64,000 bases of DNA from Devosia epidermidihirudinis. Lineage in GTDB: Bacteria > Pseudomonadota > Alphaproteobacteria > Rhizobiales > Devosiaceae. Positions 46,606-54,849 of this stretch are shown one piece after another. Position numbers and translations under genes: made by a program. The notes below the pieces were generated by a model that ran no database searches, was not told the origin of the DNA, and saw nothing but the letters and a program-made list of their open reading frames with translations. Each line of letters starts with the position of its first letter. Position 1 is the stretch's first letter. The stretch spans positions 62,001-126,000 of the forward strand of contig NZ_LANJ01000047.1 in NCBI RefSeq assembly GCF_000971295.1. The letters are read 5' to 3'.

Positions 46606-47616
46606 CTATGCGCGCGGCGTGACACCGAAGGCGTTGGCGATCAGCGCGTAGGAGCGGCGGCGCAACTCATAGCTGTGCACGGTGGTGGTGATCATCACCT
46701 CGTCGGCCCCGGCAAGCTCTGCCTTTTCCGCAATGGTGTCGCGCACGGTTTCGGGCGAGCCAACGATCCACAGCGTCGACTGATGGTCGATGACACTCTG
46801 CTGCTGCGGCGTCAGCACGCGGGCGTGGGCCTCCTCCGGGCTCATCAGCTTGCGCTGCTCGCCAGTGGTAAACAGGGCCCAGCTCACAGCCTGCGAGCGC
46901 GACAGATATTGCGCTTCCTCATCGGTCGGCGCGCAGATCACCGAGACGCACATCATCGCCCGCGAGCGCGGGAAGGCTTCCGTGCCCTTGAAGGCATAGC
47001 GATAGGCTTCGAATGCTGGCGCGGCCGGCGTATGGCTGAAATGAGCGGCAAAGGCATAGCCAATGCCCAATTGTCCCGCCGCCTGCGCGCTCGCCCCCGA
47101 CGAGCCAAGCAGCCACATTGGCGGCAGGCGAACGCCCCCAGGCGACACCGGCACGCGCGAATAAGGATGCTCGGGCGGGAAGCTGTCCTCATCAAACGCC
47201 ATCAGCTCGGCCAGATAGGCGGAAAATTCCTCGCCGCCACCCGAGCGCAGCGCGCGCATGGCATAGCCATCGCCACCGGGCGCGCGGCCAAGGCCGAGAT
47301 CGATACGGCCGGGATGCAGCCCCTCCAGCGTTCGATAAGCCTCAGCAATGCGCAGCGGCGCGTGGTTGAGCAGCATGACACCGCCCGAGCCGACACGGAT
47401 GTTTTTGGTATGCGCAGCCGCGCTACCGATCAGGATTTCAGGAACCGATGAGGCAATGGACGGCATGCCGTGGTGTTCGGCATACCAGAGCCGTGTATAG
47501 CCCAGATCGTCGGCCGCCTGCGCCAGCTTGATGGTCTCGGCCATAGCCTCAGCCGTGGTCGTACCCTCAGCGATCGGGGCGAGGTCTTGCAGGGACAGGG
47601 CGAAAGGGGCGCTCAT
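46606..47616 (-). CDS. LLM-class flavin-dependent oxidoreductase (YhbW-like)
   Basis: A 336-residue bacterial-luciferase-like monooxygenase. It resembles E. coli YhbW along its length: LSLQDLAPIAEGTTTAEA, YTRLWYAEHHGMPSIASS, IRVGSGGVMLLNHAPLRIAE, HPGRIDLGLGRAPGGDG and the WLLGSSGASAQAAGQLG flavin-phosphate region. It is expected to use FMNH2 from a partner reductase; the substrate is unknown. It stands alone. Confidence 0.93.
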   Translation of the reverse strand: MSAPFALSLQDLAPIAEGTTTAEAMAETIKLAQAADDLGYTRLWYAEHHGMPSIASSVPEILIGSAAAHTKNIRVGSGGVMLLNHAPLRIAEAYRTLEGLHPGRIDLGLGRAPGGDGYAMRALRSGGGEEFSAYLAELMAFDEDSFPPEHPYSRVPVSPGGVRLPPMWLLGSSGASAQAAGQLGIGYAFAAHFSHTPAAPAFEAYRYAFKGTEAFPRSRAMMCVSVICAPTDEEAQYLSRSQAVSWALFTTGEQRKLMSPEEAHARVLTPQQQSVIDHQSTLWIVGSPETVRDTIAEKAELAGADEVMITTTVHSYELRRRSYALIANAFGVTPRA

Positions 47617-47754
47617 GGCAAATATCCGAGTTGAGGCGTTTGCCGCGTTCTATCGGTAAAATGCGATGAAGGCGAGGCGGGAATTGTTCGGACCAGAGAT
47701 CTCATGGCGAGCTTGCGAACCACCAGGTCGGACGTCGGCCCCAGGCTGCCACGC

Positions 47755-47857
47755 CCTCGTCCTTCGACAAGCTCAGGATGAGGTCTGATGTGGGGGTGCC
47801 TGTCGCCAAAGATCGCTCCCCACCCACCACGCGTCACCCTCGGGCTTGACCCGAGGG
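47755..47857. repeat. Intergenic palindromic repeats
   Basis: The gap 47617-47922 between two minus-strand genes holds at least two dispersed elements: CCTCGTCCTTCGACAAGCTC and onward (47755-47783), inverted relative to 43139-43167, and CCCTCGGGCTTGACCCGAGG and onward (47837-47857), inverted relative to 2290-2310. A weaker TTGGGTCGAGCCCGAG copy follows near 47883. Confidence 0.75.
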
Positions 47858-47922
47858 CTCTTCCACAATCGCAAACGCTCTTGGGTCGAGCCCGAGAGTG
47901 ACGATCCGGCGGTTAAGAAGGA

Positions 47923-49113
47923 TCAGGCCGCTTGCCCAGCAGCCCAGCCCGAGGCCCACGCCCATTGGAAATTATACCCGCCGAGCCAACCGGTGACGTC
48001 GACAACTTCGCCGACGAAGAACAGGCCGGGCACGTTGCGGGCGCCCAGGGTCTTAGCGTCGAGATCGCGGGTATCGACACCACCAAGAGTGACTTCGGCG
48101 GTGCGGTAGCCTTCCGAGCCGACGGGCTTGAGCGTCCAGCTTTTGAGGATAGACTCGACCTCGGCCAGTTTTTTGTCGGAGAAGTCGCCGACCATGCCGG
48201 GCAGGTCGAGTTCTTCGCCCAGCAGCTGCGCCAGCTTTTTGGGCAGCAAGGCGCCGAGCACGGTTTGCACCTGCACCTTTGGTGTAGCCTTGCGCAAGGC
48301 GCGGATGGCTTCGCCAGCGTCTTCGTGCGGCAGCAGGTCAACCGAAATGCTGTCCCCCTCGCGCCAATAGGACGAGATCTGCAGAATTGCCGGACCGGAC
48401 AGGCCGCGATGGGTGAACAACAACGCTTCTTCGAACGAGGTCTTGCCATGGCTGACAATGGCATCAGCGGCGATGCCGGAGAGGTTCTTGAGCTTTTCCA
48501 ACGCGCCGGTTTCAAAGGTCAACGGCACCAACGCCGGTCGGGTCTCGGTCAGGCGCAGGCCAAACTGGGTAGCCAACTGATACCCAAGGCCGGTGGCGCC
48601 CATCTTGGGAATGGATTTGCCGCCCGTGGCAACGATCAGGCTGTCGCTGGTGATGGACGCGTTCGACAGTTCGACGGCAAAGCCTTCGACATCCCGGCTG
48701 ACGCTTTCGATGATTGTGCCCAGCGACAACACCACATTGGCCTGGCGCAGCTCGCTCAGCAGCATGGTATTGATCTGGGTGGCCGGGCCATCGCAGAACA
48801 ACTGGCCGAGGGTCTTTTCGTGGAAGGCAATGCCGTAGCGCTGCACCAGCGCGATAAAATTCTCGGGCGTGTAACGGCTCAGCGCCGAGAGGGCAAAGCG
48901 CGGGTTCTCGCTAAGGAAGCGATCGCGGCCCTTGTCGGTGGTGGCATTGATATTGGTGAAATTGCAGCGGCCACCGCCCGAAATGCGGATCTTGTCGCCG
49001 ACATGGGTGGCATGATCGACCAGCATCACCGTGCGACCGCGTTTGCCAGCCTCGATGGCGGCCATCATGCCAGCGGCACCTGCACCGAGTACGATCACGT
49101 CATAATGGGCCAT
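47923..49113 (-). CDS. HI0933/BaiN-family NAD(P)/FAD-dependent oxidoreductase
   Basis: A 396-residue flavoprotein. The N-terminus VIVLGAGAAGMMAAIEAGKR binds FAD; KIRISGGGRCNFTNIN, LIVATGGKSIPKMGATGLGY, THRGLSGPAILQIS and the C-terminal GLFFVGEVVDVTGWLGGYNF are hallmarks of this family (YhiN in E. coli). Some gut members reduce bile acid intermediates but the general role is unknown. ATG 49113 has AAGGA at the correct spacing; the ATG three codons earlier would sit on its own ribosome site. Confidence 0.95.
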   Translation of the reverse strand: MAHYDVIVLGAGAAGMMAAIEAGKRGRTVMLVDHATHVGDKIRISGGGRCNFTNINATTDKGRDRFLSENPRFALSALSRYTPENFIALVQRYGIAFHEKTLGQLFCDGPATQINTMLLSELRQANVVLSLGTIIESVSRDVEGFAVELSNASITSDSLIVATGGKSIPKMGATGLGYQLATQFGLRLTETRPALVPLTFETGALEKLKNLSGIAADAIVSHGKTSFEEALLFTHRGLSGPAILQISSYWREGDSISVDLLPHEDAGEAIRALRKATPKVQVQTVLGALLPKKLAQLLGEELDLPGMVGDFSDKKLAEVESILKSWTLKPVGSEGYRTAEVTLGGVDTRDLDAKTLGARNVPGLFFVGEVVDVTGWLGGYNFQWAWASGWAAGQAA

Positions 49114-49327
49114 GGTCAGCATCCTTGGCGGTCTTGATGCCGCGAAAAGCGTGGGAACGGGCTCAGCCGAGATGATTGAGCCGCGTGCGTAAAGCGCTCT
49201 CCCTAGCGGAGGGGAAAGGCCCTATCAATGGATGACGTGTATTCTGGGCCGCGGCAATTGGCGTTGTGAATTGACTTTTACTCTTCGCAACGGGCTTTAT
49301 GACGCGATTATTCGGGTGGGTATCGGT

Positions 49328-49921
49328 ATGGCCAAGCTTGGCAAATCTATCGTGGCAGCGCTGGCTCTGCTTGGCATGAGCCTTCCGGCTGTTGCTCAAA
49401 GCGTTTATGCGCCTGCGCCAATGGCCGATATCGTCGATGAACTGCGCTTTGGCATCAATGCTCATGATGTGCACCACGCGGCCCTGCCCTTTCTCGTCAA
49501 TGAGTGGCGCCTCGACAAGATCGAAGATGTGAGCTTTGACGTGCTGTTCCGCACGCCAGATCTTGAGGCCTTCCGCTGGATCGGCTCGCCACGTCCCGAA
49601 TTCGGCACCACCATCAATCTCGCCGGACGCGACAGCCTCGCCCATCTGGGGTTGACCTGGCAGCTGCCCATCTTCGAGACGCCGGTTTACCTCGAAGGCT
49701 CGTTTGGTGCCGCCATCAACAATGGCTACCTGACCAATGCGCCCGAGGGCCGCAAGGGCTTTGGCTGTCGCGTCAACTTCTACGAGCGCTTTGGCGTTGG
49801 CATGCATGTGACCGACAGCGTCACCGCAACGCTGACCTACGAGCACACGTCTAACAACGAATATTGCGACGCCAATGACGGGCTCTCTAACTTTGGCCTA
49901 CGTGTAGGCTGGAAGTTCTAG
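49328..49921 (+). CDS. PagL-like lipid A 3-O-deacylase / acyloxyacyl hydrolase
   Basis: A 197-residue exported protein with signal peptide (cleavage after PAVAQ, about residue 24), then alternating beta strands of an eight-stranded outer-membrane barrel. The catalytic PagL pattern is present near the C-terminus: YEHTSNNEYCDANDGLSNFG, with His and Ser two apart and a downstream acidic residue; it ends GLRVGWKF with a terminal Phe. It would remove an acyl chain from lipid A in the outer membrane. ATG 49328 is chosen because the signal peptide begins there. Confidence 0.85.
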   Translation: MAKLGKSIVAALALLGMSLPAVAQSVYAPAPMADIVDELRFGINAHDVHHAALPFLVNEWRLDKIEDVSFDVLFRTPDLEAFRWIGSPRPEFGTTINLAGRDSLAHLGLTWQLPIFETPVYLEGSFGAAINNGYLTNAPEGRKGFGCRVNFYERFGVGMHVTDSVTATLTYEHTSNNEYCDANDGLSNFGLRVGWKF

Positions 49922-50204
49922 AGGCGCAAGAAAGCGACGGATTGACTCTTTCCTATTTGAGAGTATGACAAGTCCTGCTTTTCAACCAAAGCAGTCAATT
50001 GATGCGCAGCTTTTTCGACATTGCGGACCTCTCAACCACTCTGGCCCCGGCCGGTGGCGTCGCTGCTTTCATGACCAAAACCACCAAAACCGCCTGAAGC
50101 TTTTCCCCGGGTCACCTCCCCGACGGGGAGAGGCCGAAACGGACGGCCGTAACGCATGAAGCGTTGCGCGGGGGCGGGACTGGTAAGGGACTGGAGTTCC
50201 AAAA

Positions 50205-51248
50205 ATGGGTTATCGCGTCGCTGTCATCGGAGCCACGGGCAATGTGGGCCGGGAAGTTCTCAATATTCTGGCGGAACGCAAGTTTCCCGCTGACGAGGTC
50301 ATCGCCCTCGCATCGTCCAAGTCGACCGGACGTGAAATCTCCTATGGCGACAAGATCCTCAAGGCGAAGAACCTCGACGATTTCGACTTCAAGGGCGTCG
50401 ATTTCGCCATCATGTCGGCGGGCTCGTCGGTGTCCAAGGATCTGGCCCCGCGCATTGGCGCTTCGGGCTGCATCGTCATCGATAACTCCAGCTTCTGGCG
50501 CTATGATTCCAACGTACCGCTGATCGTGCCGGAAGTGAACGCGCATGTTCTGGACAGCTGGCTGGCCAATCCGCACCGCACCAATATCATTGCCAATCCA
50601 AACTGCTCGACCGCCCAGCTCGTGGTGGCTCTGAAGCCCCTCCATGACTTTGCCAAGATCAAGCGCGTTGTCGTCTCGACCTACCAGTCCGTTTCGGGCG
50701 CCGGCAAGGAAGGCATTGACGAGCTGTGGAACCAGACCAAGGGCATTTTCGTCAATGACAGCCCGGGCAATGGCACCAAGTTCCCCAAGCAAATCGCCTT
50801 TAACGTCATTCCCCATATCGACGTCTTCATGGAAGACGGCTCGACCAAGGAAGAGTGGAAGGTGATGGCGGAGACCAAGAAGATCCTCGATCCCAAGATC
50901 AAGGTGACCTGCACCGCCGTGCGCGTGCCGGTGTTTGTTGGTCACTCCGAAGCGGTCAATATCGAGTTCGAAAACCCGATTTCGGCTGATGAGGCCCGCG
51001 ATATCCTGCGCGAGGCAGATGGCATCTCGGTGATCGATAAGCGCGAGCCCGGCGGCTATGCAACCCCGGTCGAAAGCGTTGGCGACGACGCCACCTATGT
51101 CTCGCGCATCCGCGAAGACAGCACGATCGAAAACGGCCTCAATATCTGGGTCGTCTCGGACAATCTGCGCAAGGGCGCAGCGCTCAACACCATCCAGATC
51201 GCCGAAACGCTGATCGCCAAGGGCCTCCTCCCGCGCAACGCGGCCTAG
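50205..51248 (+). CDS. asd: Aspartate-semialdehyde dehydrogenase
   Basis: Reduces aspartyl phosphate to the semialdehyde for lysine/diaminopimelate, threonine and methionine synthesis. The 347-residue protein has VAVIGATGNVGREVLNIL, SAGSSVSKDLAPRIG, the active-site cysteine in IIANPNCSTAQLVVAL and VRVPVFVGHSEAVNIEFE. The 283-base gap upstream holds a GACGGGGAG palindrome near 50117 and probably the promoter; nothing else is evident. Followed by a strong terminator. dapF of the same pathway lies at 58.1 kb. Confidence 0.98.
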   Translation: MGYRVAVIGATGNVGREVLNILAERKFPADEVIALASSKSTGREISYGDKILKAKNLDDFDFKGVDFAIMSAGSSVSKDLAPRIGASGCIVIDNSSFWRYDSNVPLIVPEVNAHVLDSWLANPHRTNIIANPNCSTAQLVVALKPLHDFAKIKRVVVSTYQSVSGAGKEGIDELWNQTKGIFVNDSPGNGTKFPKQIAFNVIPHIDVFMEDGSTKEEWKVMAETKKILDPKIKVTCTAVRVPVFVGHSEAVNIEFENPISADEARDILREADGISVIDKREPGGYATPVESVGDDATYVSRIREDSTIENGLNIWVVSDNLRKGAALNTIQIAETLIAKGLLPRNAA

Positions 51249-51311
51249 CACTTTGTGGCACCCCGCCATGCGCGAACAGCGCTTCGCAATGGGGAGAGGG
51301 TCACGTAAACG

Positions 51312-51337
51312 AGGCGGGCAGCAATGCCCGCCTTTTT
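51312..51337 (+). terminator. Terminator of asd
   Basis: Perfect stem AGGCGGGC / GCCCGCCT with AGCAAT loop followed by TTTTTCATTT, about 65 bases after the asd stop. Confidence 0.92.
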
Positions 51338-51353
51338 CATTTGGACGCTTTCA

Positions 51354-52232
51354 ATGCCCTTGCGCGATATCGGTCTGGCCCTTGGCGTCGTCGTGATCTG
51401 GGGGCTCAACTTCGTTGCCATCAAATGGGGGGTCGATGAAGTCTCCCCCTTCATGCTGACGGCTTTGCGCTATCTGGGCTGCGCCCTGCCCGCGGTGTTT
51501 TTCATCCGCCGCCCCAAGGTCAGCTGGGGCCTGCTCATCGCCTATGGCATGACCGTGGGCGTGTTGCAGTTCAGCTTCCTCTTCACCGCGATCCGAATGG
51601 GCATGCCGGCGGGGCTGGCGAGCCTGATTATGCAGATGCAGGTGTTTTTCACCATGGGGCTAGCGGTGCTGTTCCTGGGCGAGCGACCGACGCGGTTGCA
51701 ACTAGGCGGCGCGTTCATCGCTCTTATTGGCCTCACCACGATCGGGGCCGAGCATCTTGGCGGTGCCGTTTTGGTGCCGCTGGTGATGACGCTGGCCGGA
51801 GCGTTTTTCTGGGCCACCTCCAATATCGTCACCAAGCGTGCGGGCAAGGTCGACATGGTGGGCTTTGTGGTCTGGGGCGCACTGATCCCGCCGCTGCCGA
51901 TGGTTGCACTGTCCCTGATCTTTGAGGGCCCGCAGGCGATTGCCGCGCTGCCCTTTATCAGCCTTCAGGCACTGGGATCGGTGCTGTTCATCGCTTATGG
52001 CTCGACTCTACTGGGCTATGCAGGCTGGGCCGTGCTGCTGGGGCGATACCCAGCAAGCCTTGTCGCACCATTTTCGCTCCTGGTGCCCGTAGTTGGGTTT
52101 GCCGCCGCCTTCGTGCTGCTGGGCGAGCAGATGACGGTGCTGGAAGTGGTCGGCAGTGGGCTGATTTTTGTCGGGCTCCTGCTCAATGTTTTCGGACCGC
52201 GCCTGCTGGCGCGATGGCGCCAACTGGCCTGA
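51354..52232 (+). CDS. EamA/DMT-family transporter
   Basis: A 292-residue membrane protein with ten predicted helices in two EamA repeats: VVIWGLNFVAIKWGVDEVSP and LRYLGCALPAVFFIRRP in the first, LAGAFFWATSNIVTKRAG in the second, and LLVPVVGFAAAFVLLGEQ near the end. It resembles the YdcZ/O-acetylserine exporter-like group; the substrate is unknown. ATG 51354 is used since an earlier in-frame ATG lies inside the asd terminator loop. No clear ribosome site precedes it, so the transcript may be leaderless. Confidence 0.9.
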   Translation: MPLRDIGLALGVVVIWGLNFVAIKWGVDEVSPFMLTALRYLGCALPAVFFIRRPKVSWGLLIAYGMTVGVLQFSFLFTAIRMGMPAGLASLIMQMQVFFTMGLAVLFLGERPTRLQLGGAFIALIGLTTIGAEHLGGAVLVPLVMTLAGAFFWATSNIVTKRAGKVDMVGFVVWGALIPPLPMVALSLIFEGPQAIAALPFISLQALGSVLFIAYGSTLLGYAGWAVLLGRYPASLVAPFSLLVPVVGFAAAFVLLGEQMTVLEVVGSGLIFVGLLLNVFGPRLLARWRQLA

Positions 52233-52236
52233 GGAA

Positions 52237-52258
52237 AGGCCGCCCGAAGGCGGCCTTA
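52237..52258. terminator. Bidirectional terminator-like hairpin
   Basis: Perfect stem AAGGCCGCC / GGCGGCCTT with CGAA loop between the converging EamA and EF-hand genes. There is little T-run on either side. Confidence 0.65.
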
Positions 52259-52264
52259 AGGTGG

Positions 52265-52552
52265 TCAATCCGAGATGGTCTCGGCCGAAACGCCCGCGTC
52301 GCTCGAGGGCGTTGCCCGCAGGGCCGCTGGTTGCAGCGTATTGAGCTCCTTCACGCTCAGCCCGCCACTGCCATCGACGTCGGCAGCATCAAACTCGTCT
52401 TGCGTCAGGTCCGGCCACACAGCCTGCAGTTCGGCAAAGCTCAACTCGCCATTCCCGTCCGTATCGACATCAGCAAAATTGGTTGGGGTCTGGGCAAAGG
52501 CAACGCCAGCAGACAAGCCGAGGACGGCAAGGCCTAGAGCAATCTTACGCAT
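52265..52552 (-). CDS. Secreted EF-hand protein A
   Basis: A 95-residue exported protein: signal peptide (RKIALGLAVLGLSAGVAFA, cleavage near residue 21), then two EF-hand loops, DVDTDGNGELSFAEL and DVDGSGGLSVKEL, that should bind calcium in the periplasm. Between them AVWPDLTQDEFDAA matches the next gene closely, so the two are tandem paralogues. ATG 52552 is fixed by the signal peptide. Confidence 0.88.
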   Translation of the reverse strand: MRKIALGLAVLGLSAGVAFAQTPTNFADVDTDGNGELSFAELQAVWPDLTQDEFDAADVDGSGGLSVKELNTLQPAALRATPSSDAGVSAETISD

Positions 52553-52601
52553 ATGAAAAACTCCGCAATATGGGGCCGCATCTTGCGGCCGAAAAATAGG
52601 G

Positions 52602-52630
52602 AAGCCACCCCAGGAGGCGTGGGGTGGCTT
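52602..52630 (-). terminator. Terminator of EF-hand gene B
   Basis: Perfect stem AAGCCACCCC / GGGGTGGCTT around AGGAGGCGT, 28 bases after the stop of EF-hand gene B on the minus strand; followed by CCCTATTTTTC. Confidence 0.8.
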
Positions 52631-52658
52631 CAAGTTCACCCTATGGGTGCGTGTGGCT

Positions 52659-52898
52659 TTAGCCGGCAGGCGTCGCAGTCAGGGCAGCGTACTCTTCGGC
52701 AGACAGCTCACCATTGCCGTCAGTGTCGGCAGCGGTAAACGCCTCCTGGGTCAGGTCGGGCCAGGCAGCCTGGGCTTCGGAGAAGGACACGCCGCCGCTG
52801 GCATCGGCATCAACCGTTGCAAAATCGGTGGCAGCCTGTGCAAAAGCGGCCGACGACAGGCCAAGCACGACGAGGGAGGACAAAAGGATCTTCTTCAT
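52659..52898 (-). CDS. Secreted EF-hand protein B
   Basis: A 79-residue exported protein: signal peptide (KKILLSSLVVLGLSSAAFA, cleavage near residue 20), then a first loop DADASGGVSFSEA and a second DTDGNGELSAEEY. The shared AAWPDLTQEAFTAAD links it to EF-hand protein A, with which it is in tandem. The first loop has Ala-Ser where the paralogue has Asp-Gly, so calcium binding may be weaker. ATG 52898 is fixed by the signal peptide; the frame upstream is not conserved. Confidence 0.88.
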   Translation of the reverse strand: MKKILLSSLVVLGLSSAAFAQAATDFATVDADASGGVSFSEAQAAWPDLTQEAFTAADTDGNGELSAEEYAALTATPAG

Positions 52899-53283
52899 GG
52901 GAGTTGAGCTCCAATGTTGGGGAGATACAAGCGGCGACCGGTTAGCCGATCCCCGACGGATCGCTCTCCTGCGGTCCGTGATTTGATAATGAAAGGGCAA
53001 TGTGTCTCCCGGGGGCCCGAAATTTGGCTCGTAGCGGGACATTATCAGGCGAAAACGGGGCAATAAAACTCGCAGGTCCGGCGACAAAAATTGGCGCGCC
53101 GCAACGATATAGTACGAACCTGCTATCGTGTATTGATTTGGAAATTCATTCCAGGCCGTATCAATATCAAGATGAACTGGCCATTATGCTTGCGCCCGCA
53201 ACGAAGATTTTCAGTCACGGCACCGTGAACGGGCATGCGGCGACCCAAAAGGGTCGCCGTGCCAAGTTCAAAGGTTTGTGAAG
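52899..53283. other. Gene-free stretch between EF-hand gene B and carbonic anhydrase
   Basis: About 385 bases. It must hold the promoter of EF-hand gene B. A perfect hairpin GGCGACCC-AAAA-GGGTCGCC at about 53239-53258 lies near the carbonic anhydrase stop and may terminate it on the minus strand. A 93-codon plus-strand frame is present but lacks a ribosome site and any family likeness. Confidence 0.5.
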
Positions 53284-53925
53284 TCAGATGAGTGGGCGGA
53301 CGAAATCGCCGCTCGCATTGTCCATAACCCACAATTCGCCGGTCGAAATGTCGAACCAGGCGCCATGTACCGCCAATTTGCCTGCTGCTTCGAGCTCGGC
53401 GACATAAGGGAAGGTGCGCAGATTGTGGATGGAGTTGCGAATCGAGATGCGTTCAAGCGCAGTCTGGCGTTCGGCAGCGGTCATCAGCGTGTTCTGGCCA
53501 AGCTGGTTGGGCAGGTCACCCAGCATGCTCATCCATTTGCCGATGAAATCGCCGGCGTCGAGCGGGTTGGATTCAGGGGCCAAGGCGGCCTTGATGCCAC
53601 CGCAGCGGCCATGACCCATCACCACGATATTGGCAATGCCCAGCGCCTTGACGGCAAACTCGATGCCCGCCGAGGTGCCGTGCTGGCCGCCGTCGGGCTG
53701 ATAGGTGGGGACGAGATTGGCGACGTTGCGCAGCACGAACAACTCGCCCGGCCCAGCGTCGAAAATCATCTCAGGCGCGGCGCGACTGTCGCAACACGCA
53801 ATAATCATGGTGGACGGGGTTTGCCCCTCGGAAGCCAGATCGCGAATGCGATCCTTTTCCCTCATATATCGGCCCGCCATGAAGTTGGCGTGGCCCTTCA
53901 GCAGATGATCAGGAAATCCATGCAT
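53284..53925 (-). CDS. Beta-class carbonic anhydrase
   Basis: Interconverts CO2 and bicarbonate in the cytosol. The 213-residue protein has the beta-class zinc motifs CCDSRAAPE (Cys, Asp-Arg dyad) and VVMGHGRCGGI (His and Cys ligands), plus GELFVLRNVANLVP and SAGIEFAVKALG. ATG 53925 gives the family start HGFPDHLLKGHANF. It is a single-gene unit as far as can be seen. Confidence 0.96.
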   Translation of the reverse strand: MHGFPDHLLKGHANFMAGRYMREKDRIRDLASEGQTPSTMIIACCDSRAAPEMIFDAGPGELFVLRNVANLVPTYQPDGGQHGTSAGIEFAVKALGIANIVVMGHGRCGGIKAALAPESNPLDAGDFIGKWMSMLGDLPNQLGQNTLMTAAERQTALERISIRNSIHNLRTFPYVAELEAAGKLAVHGAWFDISTGELWVMDNASGDFVRPLI

Positions 53926-53998
53926 GGCATCTCGATTAGCGCTATGAAACGAGAATATCAACTGAGGTTGCGTTGCAGCCCCCGCTTTGAGGCTCTCT

Positions 53999-54205
53999 AT
54001 GCTTATCTATCGCTTTCTGACTGGCGACGACGATTCCGCTTTTTGCCATAAGGTTACCAAGGCGCTCAGCGAAGGCTGGGCCCTACATGGTACGCCCACC
54101 TACGCCTATGATGGTTTCACCAAGAAAATGAAGTGCGGCCAGGCCGTCACCCGTATTGCCAAGGATCAACCCTACGATCCCGAAAAGAAGCTGGTGGATT
54201 TCTAA
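53999..54205 (+). CDS. DUF1737 small protein
   Basis: A 68-residue protein of the DUF1737 family: LIYRFLTGDDDSAFCHKVTK, LSEGWALHGTPTYAYDG and KCGQAVTRIA are the typical parts. Function is unknown. ATG 53999 is chosen to give the family start; GAGG lies 6 bases upstream. Followed at 54224-54243 by a hairpin GGACCGC/GCGGTCC. Confidence 0.88.
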   Translation: MLIYRFLTGDDDSAFCHKVTKALSEGWALHGTPTYAYDGFTKKMKCGQAVTRIAKDQPYDPEKKLVDF

Positions 54206-54364
54206 GCCTGTTTGCCGTTCACCGGACCGCTCTCGGGCGGTCCCTGCCGTCGCGACAATGATATTGCAGTCGCACGATATGCGGTGGAGCTCGCCGGCCC
54301 ACCGCTTCTCAGCCCCAACATCTGTCGCTAAGCTCGCCCCGCGTACACTTTTTGGGGCTCCATC

Positions 54365-54769
54365 ATGATTTCGCATTTCGCCGTCAACTGGCTGGCCGTC
54401 GTGCTGGCCACCGTCGCCAGCTTCGCCTTTGGCGCTGTCTGGTACATGAGCCTGTCGCGGCAATGGCTCGCGGCCCTTGGCAAGACGCGCGAGCAGCTCA
54501 ATGTCGGCTATACGCCGTTCATCTGGTCTGTCGTTGTTGAACTGGTCATGGCCTATTTCCTGGCCCTGCTGACACCCGCACTGCTTGGGGAAATGAGTGT
54601 CATCAACGGCCTTATCGTGGCCGCCCATATGTGGTTCGGCTTCGTGCTCACATCGCTGATCATGAACCACCGCTATGAAGGCCTGAAATGGTCCCTCACC
54701 CTGATCGACGGCCTGCACCTGCTCGGGGTATTGCTGATTCAAGGCATCGTGCTCGGGCTGCTTGGCTAG
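54365..54769 (+). CDS. DUF1761 membrane protein
   Basis: A 134-residue membrane protein with four helices, starting VNWLAVVLATVASFAFGAVW and containing WYMSLSRQWLAALGKTREQL and GFVLTSLIMNHRYEG, the usual marks of DUF1761. Function is unknown. It is a single gene followed by a bidirectional terminator. Confidence 0.88.
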   Translation: MISHFAVNWLAVVLATVASFAFGAVWYMSLSRQWLAALGKTREQLNVGYTPFIWSVVVELVMAYFLALLTPALLGEMSVINGLIVAAHMWFGFVLTSLIMNHRYEGLKWSLTLIDGLHLLGVLLIQGIVLGLLG

Positions 54770-54793
54770 CTCTTCGCCGGACCCACAAAACAA

Positions 54794-54815
54794 AATCCCC
54801 GCTTTCGCGGGGATT
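54794..54815. terminator. Bidirectional terminator
   Basis: Perfect stem AATCCCCGC / GCGGGGATT with TTTC loop; A-rich on the left (CAAAAC) so it can stop minus-strand transcription of yciB, as well as the DUF1761 gene. Confidence 0.8.
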
Positions 54816-54849
54816 AACTCAGCTCAAGTTAGACATCAGAGCGACGTCA

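Noticed and set aside
53000-53281. 93-codon plus-strand frame before carbonic anhydrase
   Set aside because: No ribosome site, no recognisable family; part of it is formed by the hairpin near 53239-53258.
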